Of a DNA stretch of 60,030 nucleotides, positions 46,684-54,534 are shown in pieces. The notes under the pieces were generated by a model. It saw only the letters and a program-made list of their open reading frames with translations, searched no databases and was not told the origin of the DNA. Position 1 is the stretch's first letter, and each line of letters opens with the position of its first letter. Made by a program: the position numbers and the translations under genes. Origin of the DNA: Clostridia bacterium (lineage in GTDB: Bacteria; Bacillota; Clostridia; Oscillospirales; Acutalibacteraceae); assembly GCA_017421045.1 (NCBI GenBank), contig JAFQMC010000036.1, positions 1 through 60,030 of the forward strand, in the 5' to 3' direction.

Positions 46684-48474
46684 TTACTCTTCGTTTTTTT
46701 CTTCTTTGACTATTGCAAGACCCAGAACATCCAGGTTCTCCTGCTCAACGGGAGAGGGACACTGGGACATAAGCTCGGAAGCGTTCTGAACCTTGGGGAA
46801 AGCGGTGACGTCTCTGAGGGAGTCGCATCCGCAGAGAATCATGGTGATTCGGTCAAGGCCGATACCCATACCGCCGTGAGGAGGTGCACCGTACTTGTAT
46901 GCGTCAACAAGGAAGCCGAACTTTGCTTCGATTTCCTCGTCGGTCATCTTGAGTGCTCTGAACATCTTTTGCTGAAGCTCCGGGTCGGAGATTCGGATGG
47001 AGCCTGAGCTGAGCTCTACACCGTTGAGGGTAAGGTCGTATGCCTTGGCGATAACCTTGGAGGGGTCGGTGTCAAGATACTCAAGACATTCCTCTCGGGG
47101 CATAGTGAAGGGGTGGTGCATAGCAACCCACTCGCCTGATTCCTCGTCGCGCTCAAAGAAGGGGAAGTCAACAATCCACAGGAACTTGTACTCGTCGGGG
47201 ATGATATTGAGCTTTTTGGCAACAACCCCTCTCAGCGCACCCAGTGTGGGCAGAGTCACAGAGTCCTTGTCTGCTACGATGAGGACAACGTCGCCCTTCT
47301 CTGCGCCGATGCGGTCGAGGATTGCCTCAAGCTCGCCCTCTGCCATAAACTTTGCAAAGGAGCAGGCGGGAGTATCCTCCAGCCATCTGACAAAGGCAAG
47401 ACCCTTTGCGCCGATTCCGCGGACGTACTCGGTGAGCTTGTCGATTTCTTTTCTTGTCAGGGTGTCGGCACAGTTCTTGGCAACAATGGCGCGGACAGAA
47501 CCGCCTGCAGATATTGCGGAAGAGAACACGCCGAAACCGCTTTCTGCAACTAAATCGGAGATATTCTGAATCTCCATGCCGTAGCGTACATCGGGCTTGT
47601 CGGAGCCGAAGCGCTCCATTGCCTCTTTGTAGCTCATACGCTCAAAAGGAGTTGCCAGGTCCTTGCCCAGAACGTCCTTGAAGATGCGCTTCATAAGTCC
47701 TTCGTTGATTTCCAGAATGTCGTCAACATCAACAAAGGAAAGCTCCATATCAATCTGAGTGAACTCGGGCTGACGGTCAGCACGCAGGTCTTCGTCTCTG
47801 AAGCAACGTGCAAGCTGAATGTAGCGGTCAAAGCCTGAGAGCATGAGAAGCTGTTTGTAAATCTGAGGGGACTGCGGAAGTGCATAGAAGCAACCCTTAT
47901 GAATTCTGGAGGGTACGAGATAGTCACGGGCACCCTCGGGAGTAGACTTCATCATCATGGGAGTTTCAATCTCGATGAAGCCGTTCTCGTAGAAGTAGTC
48001 GCGGGTTGCCTTGCAGACCTCATTTCTCATCATGAGGTTCTTCTGAAGGGGTCTGCGACGAAGGTCAAGGTATCTGTAGCGGAGTCTCAACTCCTCGTTG
48101 GTGTTCAGGTCGTCCACAATCTCAAAGGGTGTGGTCTCTGCCTTTGAGAGCAGGCGCAGGTCCTGAACATCTATCTCAATATTACCTGTGGGGATTTCGG
48201 GATTTTTTGAGCTGCGCTCGCGGACTACGCCCTTGGCACAAACTACGAATTCGCTTCTGAGGGCCTGTGCTTTCTCGAAAATATCTCTCTGTGTGCCGTC
48301 GTCAAAAGCAAGCTGAACGATGCCTGTGCGGTCTCTCAGGTCAACAAAAACAAGCTGACCAAGGTCGCGCTGTTTCTGCACCCAACCGCAGACGGTGACG
48401 GTGTCGCCGATGTTTTGGTCTCTCAGCTCTCCGCAGTAAACGGAGCGTTTGAGTCCTGTCATAAATTCTGCCAT
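46684..48474 (-). CDS. aspS: Aspartate--tRNA ligase
   Basis: The 596-residue class IIb synthetase has the N-terminal OB fold (TVTVCGWVQKQRDLGQLVFV), motif 1 (FIEIETPMM), motif 2 (CFRDEDLRADRQPEFTQID), a GAD insertion domain of the bacterial type, and motif 3 (GIGLDRITMILCG). Start: ATG after AGGAGG. It lies 31 bp after hisS, the usual Firmicute pair. Confidence 0.97.
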   Translation of the reverse strand: MAEFMTGLKRSVYCGELRDQNIGDTVTVCGWVQKQRDLGQLVFVDLRDRTGIVQLAFDDGTQRDIFEKAQALRSEFVVCAKGVVRERSSKNPEIPTGNIEIDVQDLRLLSKAETTPFEIVDDLNTNEELRLRYRYLDLRRRPLQKNLMMRNEVCKATRDYFYENGFIEIETPMMMKSTPEGARDYLVPSRIHKGCFYALPQSPQIYKQLLMLSGFDRYIQLARCFRDEDLRADRQPEFTQIDMELSFVDVDDILEINEGLMKRIFKDVLGKDLATPFERMSYKEAMERFGSDKPDVRYGMEIQNISDLVAESGFGVFSSAISAGGSVRAIVAKNCADTLTRKEIDKLTEYVRGIGAKGLAFVRWLEDTPACSFAKFMAEGELEAILDRIGAEKGDVVLIVADKDSVTLPTLGALRGVVAKKLNIIPDEYKFLWIVDFPFFERDEESGEWVAMHHPFTMPREECLEYLDTDPSKVIAKAYDLTLNGVELSSGSIRISDPELQQKMFRALKMTDEEIEAKFGFLVDAYKYGAPPHGGMGIGLDRITMILCGCDSLRDVTAFPKVQNASELMSQCPSPVEQENLDVLGLAIVKEEKNEE

Positions 48475-48505
48475 ATCTATTCCTCCTGTGGTGTTTTCAC
48501 TATTG

Positions 48506-49807
48506 TCAGTCCGCTTTGTTCAGGCCGTTCTCCTCGGCAATAAGTGCGGAGAAGAATTCTTCCATAAAGCTTTCTCCCAGAGAAATTTCGGTCTCTGTGG
48601 AATCTTTCATATTCTTAAGCTTTGCGCTCTTTGTGTCAATCTCGTTGTCTCCAAGAACCATGGAGAACTGAGCGCCGATTTTGTTTGCGTATTTCATCTG
48701 TGCCTTCAGACCTCTGCCCACGATGTCAAACTGAGCCTCAAGCCCTGCCTCGCGGAGAGTCTTGACGATTCTGAAAGCCTCGCGCTGTGCACCCTCGCCC
48801 ATTGTGGCAATGTAGAGAGCACAGGTGTCGGGAGTGGGAATTTCAATTCCCTCTGCCTCCATCACCATGAGAAGTCTCTCAAGACCTATTGCAAAGCCCA
48901 GAGACGGCAGAGGATTTCCGCCCAGCTCTTCTATGAGGCCGTTGTATCTGCCTCCTCCGCAGACGGTGGACTGAGCACCGATGCTGTCGGAGATGAACTC
49001 GAATACTGTGTTGGTGTAGTAGTCAAGACCACGGACGATTGAGGGATTCACGGTGAACTTTATGTCAGCGGCGGTGAGGTAGTTCTGGACCTTTTTGAAG
49101 TGGTCGTCACAGCTTTCGCACAAAAAGTCGGTAATCTTCGGCGCGTTCTGTGCAATCTCCTTGCACACGGGACTTTTGCAGTCCAGAATTCGCATGGGAT
49201 TCTTCTCAAGTCTCGACATACAGGTTGCACACAGGGTGTCCGAGAACTGAGCAAAGTATTCCTTCAGCGCCTGATGATAGTTCTTTCTGCACCGGGGACA
49301 GCCGATGGAGTTCAGCTCCAGACGTACATCGAAAAGCTGAAGTCTGTCAAAAATGGATTTTGCCGCACAGATAAGCTCTGCATCCGCGATGGGATCCGCC
49401 GCACCGTAGACCTCCATTCCGAACTGGTGGAACTCACGCTGTCTGCCTGCCTGAGGTTTTTCGTATCTGTAGCAGGTGGTGAAGTAGTGCGCCTTTATGG
49501 GTAAACCGTCGTTGTAAAGTCCGTGCTCCAGAAGTGCTCTCGCGGCGCCTGCGGTGCCCTCGGGACGCAATGTCAGGGACTCGCCTCCCTTGGTCTCGAA
49601 GGTGTACATCTCCTTCTGAACCACATCTGTGCCCTCGCCTACACCTCGCTGAAAGAGCTTCGTCTGCTCAAAAACAGGTGTGCGGATTTCCGAGAAGCCG
49701 TAGACCTTTGCCTCCTCGGAAAGGACCTTTTCTACAAACTGCCATTTATAACTGTCACGAGGGAGAATATCCTCCGTTCCTTTGATTTTCTTGGCGATAA
49801 GAGCCAT
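48506..49807 (-). CDS. hisS: Histidine--tRNA ligase
   Basis: The 433-residue class IIa enzyme has TLRPEGTAGAARALLEH, motif 2 with CYRYEKPQAGRQREFHQFG, the histidine-A motif GLDYYTNTVFEF, and GGGRYNGLIEELGG with a C-terminal anticodon domain. Start: ATG at 49807, six nt after AAGGGTGA; the GTG three codons earlier is inside the ribosome site. Unusual extra CxxC pairs in the insert (CPRC, CATC, CESC) could bind zinc. Confidence 0.95.
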   Translation of the reverse strand: MALIAKKIKGTEDILPRDSYKWQFVEKVLSEEAKVYGFSEIRTPVFEQTKLFQRGVGEGTDVVQKEMYTFETKGGESLTLRPEGTAGAARALLEHGLYNDGLPIKAHYFTTCYRYEKPQAGRQREFHQFGMEVYGAADPIADAELICAAKSIFDRLQLFDVRLELNSIGCPRCRKNYHQALKEYFAQFSDTLCATCMSRLEKNPMRILDCKSPVCKEIAQNAPKITDFLCESCDDHFKKVQNYLTAADIKFTVNPSIVRGLDYYTNTVFEFISDSIGAQSTVCGGGRYNGLIEELGGNPLPSLGFAIGLERLLMVMEAEGIEIPTPDTCALYIATMGEGAQREAFRIVKTLREAGLEAQFDIVGRGLKAQMKYANKIGAQFSMVLGDNEIDTKSAKLKNMKDSTETEISLGESFMEEFFSALIAEENGLNKAD

Positions 49808-49898
49808 GAAAGTCACCCTTTCCCAAATAGTGAAATTGCAAATATTTATACATTATATATAGTATCACAAATCAAAGGTGTTTTCAATAAAAAATAAA

Positions 49899-49927
49899 GC
49901 CGACTTTACAGAAAAAGCAAAGTCGGC
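49899..49927 (-). terminator. Terminator of the ECF S-component gene
   Basis: Nine-pair stem GCCGACTTT/AAAGTCGGC (49899-49927) with a minus-strand TTTATTTTTTATTG tail. Confidence 0.88.
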
Positions 49928-49941
49928 GGATGTAGAGAGTT

Positions 49942-50478
49942 TTATTTCAGAAATTTCTCTTTGATTTTCGTCTTTGAGAGCAGGGCAACAAGCAGTGTGC
50001 CTGCAACGATTCCTGCACAGCCTTGGATGGTATTGGGCAGGACGGATGCCGCAGCGCCAAGACCGTATTGGAGTAGCACTGCCTCGTAGCAGAAGTAGCC
50101 GAGAACCATAACACACTCGGCGCACACCCCTGCAAGAGCGGTGAACACAAGGGACAGCGCATACTTCTTCTCGCAAAGATTTTTGAAAAGATAAAGCACA
50201 AGCCAGGTCACAACCGCCATCAGAGCTTTTATTATGAAGGTGGCAGGAGCATACTGAACATAGCCTGCAAATATATCGGCAAGAGCCGAGCCGATGCCTG
50301 CGGCGAGCGTACCGTATACAGGTCCCATTAACCAGGCGGAGAGGATGACTACGGCGTCTCCCATATTGAGGAAGCCTCCTGTGGGAGTGGGAATCTGTAT
50401 GGCAATGGTTGCAACACAGCACAGTGCGGCGAGCAACGCCGAGGTTACGATTTTCAGCAGATGAGTTGAGGTTTTCAT
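49942..50478 (-). CDS. ECF transporter substrate-binding (S) component
   Basis: The 178-residue membrane protein has about six helices and the family segments TPTGGFLNMGDAVVILSAW and GPVYGTLAAGIGSALADIF. These place it in the ECF-type riboflavin-transporter-like S group, which includes proteins for flavins, pyridoxine and other vitamins. The exact vitamin cannot be read, and there is no riboswitch in the short leader. The A, A' and T subunits are not in the window. It has its own good promoter at 50514-50542. Confidence 0.85.
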   Translation of the reverse strand: MKTSTHLLKIVTSALLAALCCVATIAIQIPTPTGGFLNMGDAVVILSAWLMGPVYGTLAAGIGSALADIFAGYVQYAPATFIIKALMAVVTWLVLYLFKNLCEKKYALSLVFTALAGVCAECVMVLGYFCYEAVLLQYGLGAAASVLPNTIQGCAGIVAGTLLVALLSKTKIKEKFLK

Positions 50479-50513
50479 AAAGCAAGCACCTCTGTGTAGA
50501 AAAGTTTTTTTGT

Positions 50514-50542
50514 ATTATACTCCTGCACAGAGAAATTTGCAA
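50514..50542 (-). promoter_or_regulatory. Promoter of the ECF S-component gene
   Basis: On the minus strand TTGCAA (50542-50537) and TATAAT (50519-50514) with 17-bp spacing; the leader is about 30 nt. Confidence 0.8.
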
Positions 50543-50545
50543 GAA

Positions 50546-50575
50546 AAAATTCTTCCTCAAAGGAGGAAGAATTTT
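50546..50575 (-). terminator. Terminator of the HTH-LicC gene
   Basis: Perfect 13-pair stem AAAATTCTTCCTC with its complement (50546-50558, 50563-50575) and a minus-strand TTTTTTCTTG tail. Confidence 0.92.
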
Positions 50576-50590
50576 GTAGAGTTTGATGCA

Positions 50591-51481
50591 TTATACGTCG
50601 TAGGTTTTGTCCAGTGCTTTCAGCTCGTTGTAGGTGTCGATTTCGATGATGTCGTCGAAGGTGCACTCGCGGACGTGGATCTTGTATTCATCCTTGAAAT
50701 ACTCCAGAGCAACCTGATCCCAGTATCTCTCCTTACCGCCGGGAGACTGGTAAACCTGCTTGATGTGGCCCACCATCTTTGCGCCGTCGTTTTCATCCCA
50801 GTAGGAGATGCCGAACATATGGTGGCAGTTTGTACCGCCTACAAGAAGCTTTTTGATAATACCGGTGTCAGTAGTCTCAAAGCACCAGTCGTCGGTTTTC
50901 TTTACGGGCACACCCAGGTAGTTGGTGTGGTACTGATACTTGGTGATGATTCCGGGATTGTAGAGCAGCAGGTCTGCTTCGAGCACGTAGGCGTTCTTCA
51001 GCAGATAGCTTGCACATACAGCAGAGGAGATGTTGTTAGCCTCGTTGTACATGGGATTCTCGATAAACTTAATCATGGGATAATCATACAGAAGCTGGTC
51101 AAACTGCTCTGCAAGGTATCCTCTGACAATGTAAATCTCGTTGATACCTGCGGCGAGAACCGCATCAATCAGAGAGGTGATGATGCGCTTGCCGTTGACG
51201 CGGATAAGAGGCTTGGGGGTGTTGAGGGTTACGGGCACCATACGTGAGCCGAAGCCTGCAGCGATGAAGATGGCACGCTTAACTCTGTAGGGTTCCAGTG
51301 CATCAAGACCCTTGGCGGTGATGATACCTTCCTCAAGATATCCCAGGTTGGTGAGCTCTGCGATGCATTTGTTGGCCGTGCCAACAGACATTTTTGTAGA
51401 GGCAGCAATCTCGCGCTGAGTGCGAGAGGTTTTCTTGTCGGAAAGATATACCAGTACATCGAATTGTTTTTTAGTAATCAT
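50591..51481 (-). CDS. Winged-HTH fused to LicC-type CTP:phosphocholine cytidylyltransferase
   Basis: Residues 1-65 of this 296-residue protein are a winged helix (TQREIAASTKMSVGTANKCIAEL). Residues 68-290 are a nucleotidyltransferase with IFIAAGFGSRMVPVTLNTPKPL, the ENPMYNEANNISS segment, VLEADLLLY and the DxYWDQ-like RYWDQVALEYFK. The pattern resembles LicC, which makes CDP-choline for phosphocholine decoration of surface polymers; another CDP- or UDP-activated group is possible. The N-terminal HTH makes it a candidate self-regulating enzyme. Start: ATG at 51481 after a weak GGTGA. It lies downstream of two tiny membrane-protein genes and near the Oxa1-glycerophosphotransferase fusion. Confidence 0.85.
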   Translation of the reverse strand: MITKKQFDVLVYLSDKKTSRTQREIAASTKMSVGTANKCIAELTNLGYLEEGIITAKGLDALEPYRVKRAIFIAAGFGSRMVPVTLNTPKPLIRVNGKRIITSLIDAVLAAGINEIYIVRGYLAEQFDQLLYDYPMIKFIENPMYNEANNISSAVCASYLLKNAYVLEADLLLYNPGIITKYQYHTNYLGVPVKKTDDWCFETTDTGIIKKLLVGGTNCHHMFGISYWDENDGAKMVGHIKQVYQSPGGKERYWDQVALEYFKDEYKIHVRECTFDDIIEIDTYNELKALDKTYDV

Positions 51482-51562
51482 AATGTCACCGTTAATTTCT
51501 TAATATTTTGTCTGAAATCTGAACAGGATATCCCGAAAAACGACAAATTTTCGGGTAGAAGA

Positions 51563-51587
51563 AACCCTCTGTTCAACGCAGAGGGTT
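51563..51587 (-). terminator. Hairpin between the 68-aa gene and HTH-LicC
   Basis: Stem AACCCTCTG/CAGAGGGTT with a 7-nt loop, followed on the minus strand by TCTTCT. The U-run is poor, so termination may be partial. Confidence 0.5.
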
Positions 51588-51610
51588 CAGTATGCGGGAT
51601 TTGAGCGGAA

Positions 51611-51817
51611 TTACTGATCCTCGCCGAAAGAACCGGTAACGTCTGCCTCGATTTCTTTGTTCTGGTTTTCGTCGATGCCCAGCTTGTCGCTGATCTTCTT
51701 CTTAGCACGGCGGAAGTGAACAGCCAGAACGGTACCGATGGTAACTGCAACGCCTGCAACAGCGGCGAATACCATGGACATACTTGCTGCGTCAATATAA
51801 GCTGTGATAATCTGCAT
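51611..51817 (-). CDS. Small single-span membrane protein (68 aa), function unknown
   Basis: A hydrophobic helix at about 12-33 (SMSMVFAAVAGVAVTIGTVL) is followed by a basic stretch HFRRAKKK and an acidic C-terminal tail, so the C-terminus should face the cytoplasm. Strong GGAGG ribosome site before the ATG. I recognise no family. It lies 48 bp downstream of the 36-aa gene and probably on the same transcript. Confidence 0.75.
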   Translation of the reverse strand: MQIITAYIDAASMSMVFAAVAGVAVTIGTVLAVHFRRAKKKISDKLGIDENQNKEIEADVTGSFGEDQ

Positions 51818-51865
51818 TTTTATTCCTCCAGTATTAATTATAAAATATTGTTATTGTTTTGAATG

Positions 51866-51976
51866 TTACGATTTGTTTCTGATACAGGATACTATGATGA
51901 GCACCACAATGGGCGGGATAACTACAATAAATAATAACACAAAAGCTAAAATTAAAATCATAGATAAACTCGCCAT
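51866..51976 (-). CDS. Tiny hydrophobic membrane peptide (36 aa)
   Basis: The reading frame encodes MASLSMILILAFVLLFIVV, then IPPIVVLIIVSCIRNKS. Nearly all of it is one long helix with a Pro-Pro kink and a basic end. The ATG follows GGAGAGAT, and a near-consensus promoter lies 52 bp upstream, so it is the first gene of its transcript. The size and form resemble small regulatory or toxin-like membrane peptides. No antitoxin partner was identified, and I infer no function. Confidence 0.65.
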   Translation of the reverse strand: MASLSMILILAFVLLFIVVIPPIVVLIIVSCIRNKS

Positions 51977-52027
51977 TGATATCTCTCCAAAACAGACCTT
52001 AGCATTTAAATATAAATGTATAAGAAC

Positions 52028-52056
52028 ATTATAGAGCAGTATAAGAGAAAAGTCAA
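52028..52056 (-). promoter_or_regulatory. Promoter of the 36-aa / 68-aa gene unit
   Basis: On the minus strand TTGACT (52056-52051) and TATAAT (52033-52028) with 17-bp spacing. Confidence 0.85.
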
Positions 52057-52110
52057 TTTATTTGTAAATGACAGAGAAAGCAGAGAGCTCTGAATATATC
52101 GGGGAGCAAA

Positions 52111-54252
52111 TTACTTTTTCTTCTCGGTTTTATTTGTAGTCTTCTCCTGCTGACGCTTCACAATCTGGTTGTAGATGTACTTTGCACCTGCCAGACCGCT
52201 TTCGCCCACGTTGAAGATGTTGCGCTCCAGAGCCTCGGAAATCTGCTTCTCATACTTCTCGGGGTTTGAGAGAAGCTCTGATACAACCTCGGGTACAGTG
52301 TTGAGCTTGTCTGTATCTATGGAGATACCCACCTCATCCTTCCAGGAAATCTCTGTAGGAACAAAGGGGATCTTCTCGTAGTTGGGGTTGAGGACCTTCA
52401 TGGGAGTGTTGATGAACATAGAAGGTTTCTTGGTTGCATAGGAGAACTCGTATGCAATTCCCGACCAGTCAGTGATGATAAGGTCAGATTCCCAGATTGT
52501 GCGGTTGGAAGAGAAGTCCATCTCAATGATGAAGTCCTCGCCGTCACAGCCTTCGTACTTCTTCACGATAGCATCCATCTTTGCAGGGAAACGCTTGATG
52601 TATTCAGGATGAGGACGAAGGATAACCTTGTTGCCCTTGTGCAGAAGTCCTTCCATAAGCTCGTCAAGACAGTATTCGAGGATATTGTCCTCCTGCCATG
52701 AGGGAGCAAGCAGAATCTGCTTCTTGTCTTTTTGCACCTTCTCCATTTCGTCGTACATTTTGCACAGGTTGTCGATAACACCGAAGCCTACAGGCACCAG
52801 AGTTTTCTTCTTCAGGTTATAAAGCTCCTCGGTAGCTTGAATCTCGTTTATCTGATGCTGGCCTACACAGAAGATGGTGTCGAAGTAATCGTACGCACCC
52901 TCACGAACGCACATGGTGGTGCTGGTGGGGCCGTGGAAGGTGTAGATATATTCAATGTCTTTTCTTACATAGGAACGCTTGATGTAGTATTTCTCCAGAT
53001 CGGGAGTTGTCATCAGCACGATGTCTGCATCCATTCTCATCATAAAGGTGATGATTTTCTTGGGTCCGATGTAGTAGGGCTTGATGCGGGGCTCGGTCTC
53101 TGCCTTCTTGAAGATAGCATCGTTGGGGTCGTTGGTTACATAGTGGATGGTGATGCTGGTGTTCTTCAGCAGAGCCTCAATGAAGTTCTCAAAGTATTTG
53201 TAGAAACCGCTCTTCTCGGAGTAGATAACAAGATGCTTGTTTGCAATGGAGAAGAAGCGCTTGTAGTCTTTTTTCTCCCGTTTTGCGTTCTCGTCACGGT
53301 GGAAGAGACCCTTCTTTTTGTCGCCGTCCAGTGCCTCAATAGCGGCAAGCTCACGGCGGCTTTCCTCCAGAGCTTCGTAGTCAACGAACTTCTTGGGAGA
53401 GATGATAGCATTGAGCAGCAGAAGCTGAAGCACAGCGATGATGTTGCTTACAACCCAGTACAGTGCGATACCTGCAGGGACGAAGAAGCCGAGGTACAGG
53501 GAAAGTCCCACGGAGAATGCCATGGTACCCCACTTGTTGCCCTTGCCCTGCTCTGCCTGCAGAACGTTGATTTTGTTCTGGATAAAGCACAAGAACCAGG
53601 AGGAGAAACCTGCAATAATGGGAGCAAGCACGTAAATCCAGTTCTGGGAAATTACCTGGCTGGGAGTTGCCGACAGGTCGAAGCCAAAGAAGTCAAGGTC
53701 GAATGCCTGAGCATTCTTTATGGCAAGAGCGCCCTCCTCGGTAGCGGCAATCTCGGCAAAAGCCTCGGGGTTGTTTTTGATAGCGTAGATGGAGTTGATC
53801 TCTACGGAGTTTGACTCCAGATCAAAGTCCTCGCCGATAACAACCGCCGCGGTCTGGGTGATGTCGTTAATAACGGTGTCGGGAGTTTTGAAAATATATG
53901 TGAAGGGATGATAGATAACAGCCACAACTCCCAGAAGCAAAACAATCTGAATTGCAAGAGGAATAAGGCTTGCAAAAGGATTGTACTTCTGCTCTTTGTA
54001 CATTTTGGACTGTTCCTCGCCTATGCGCTCTTTGTCGCCGTAGAACTTAGCCTTCAGCTTGTTGATGGCGGGCTGAATCTTGACGATTTTGATTGAGTTC
54101 ATATGAACCCAGATGCCCACAGGCAGAATGATAATCTTTGTGATAAGTGTGAAGAGAGAGATTACAAGACCGTAGTCGCTCAGCAGCGAGTGGCAGAACT
54201 GCATGAGAAAACCCAGCGGTGTTGCAATCCAGGAGATGATCATATCGTACAT
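52111..54252 (-). CDS. YidC/Oxa1 insertase domain fused to CDP-glycerol glycerophosphotransferase
   Basis: Residues 1-285 of this 713-residue protein are an Oxa1/YidC core: the groove helix GLVISLFTLITKIIILPVG with Lys at the usual Arg position, an amphipathic hairpin (INKLKAKFYGDKERIGEEQ), an extracellular insert and paired C-terminal helices. After a charged linker, residues 330-690 match the TagB/TagF glycerophosphotransferase family: YTFHGPTSTT, LLAPSWQEDN, VILRPHPEYIKRFP and LIITDWSGIAYEFSY. TagF-like enzymes add glycerol- or ribitol-phosphate to teichoic acids at the inner membrane face. The frame is continuous. A separate normal yidC lies at 28893, so this copy is specialised. Start: ATG after GGAGG. 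Confidence 0.88.
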   Translation of the reverse strand: MYDMIISWIATPLGFLMQFCHSLLSDYGLVISLFTLITKIIILPVGIWVHMNSIKIVKIQPAINKLKAKFYGDKERIGEEQSKMYKEQKYNPFASLIPLAIQIVLLLGVVAVIYHPFTYIFKTPDTVINDITQTAAVVIGEDFDLESNSVEINSIYAIKNNPEAFAEIAATEEGALAIKNAQAFDLDFFGFDLSATPSQVISQNWIYVLAPIIAGFSSWFLCFIQNKINVLQAEQGKGNKWGTMAFSVGLSLYLGFFVPAGIALYWVVSNIIAVLQLLLLNAIISPKKFVDYEALEESRRELAAIEALDGDKKKGLFHRDENAKREKKDYKRFFSIANKHLVIYSEKSGFYKYFENFIEALLKNTSITIHYVTNDPNDAIFKKAETEPRIKPYYIGPKKIITFMMRMDADIVLMTTPDLEKYYIKRSYVRKDIEYIYTFHGPTSTTMCVREGAYDYFDTIFCVGQHQINEIQATEELYNLKKKTLVPVGFGVIDNLCKMYDEMEKVQKDKKQILLAPSWQEDNILEYCLDELMEGLLHKGNKVILRPHPEYIKRFPAKMDAIVKKYEGCDGEDFIIEMDFSSNRTIWESDLIITDWSGIAYEFSYATKKPSMFINTPMKVLNPNYEKIPFVPTEISWKDEVGISIDTDKLNTVPEVVSELLSNPEKYEKQISEALERNIFNVGESGLAGAKYIYNQIVKRQQEKTTNKTEKKK

Positions 54253-54300
54253 TTATGCGTTCCTCCGTTTTGGCACAAAGCCCATATTTAATCACTATAC

Positions 54301-54329
54301 ATTATATAACTACAGAAAACCCTTGTCAA
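54301..54329 (-). promoter_or_regulatory. Full-consensus promoter of the Oxa1-glycerophosphotransferase fusion
   Basis: On the minus strand TTGACA (54329-54324) and TATAAT (54306-54301), both perfect, 17 bp apart and about 50 bp before the ATG. Strong expression is expected. Confidence 0.9.
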
Positions 54330-54384
54330 CAGGATAACATTTGTCAAAAACCCGTATTTTCCGACATTTGTAACCTTTATGTTG

Positions 54385-54413
54385 TTGAATATTATGGTTG
54401 TTTGTGTCATAAT
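54385..54413 (+). promoter_or_regulatory. Promoter of the CapA-family gene
   Basis: TTGAAT (54385-54390) and CATAAT (54408-54413) with 17-bp spacing, divergent from the fusion-gene promoter and 122 bp upstream of the ATG. Confidence 0.55.
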
Positions 54414-54534
54414 TCCAAGAGACGCGTATTTAAGCGGTTTTCCTTTCTTCTTTCTGTATCATCGGAAGAAGCGTTACGTTGGAGAATATCCGTTGCAGAG
54501 AGAAACCCGAAAACCTTAACAAGGGGATATATAA

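Noticed and set aside
52732-53814. A 360-residue open frame antisense to the Oxa1-glycerophosphotransferase fusion
   Set aside because: Mirror frame of a well-supported gene; low-complexity translation without recognisable motifs.
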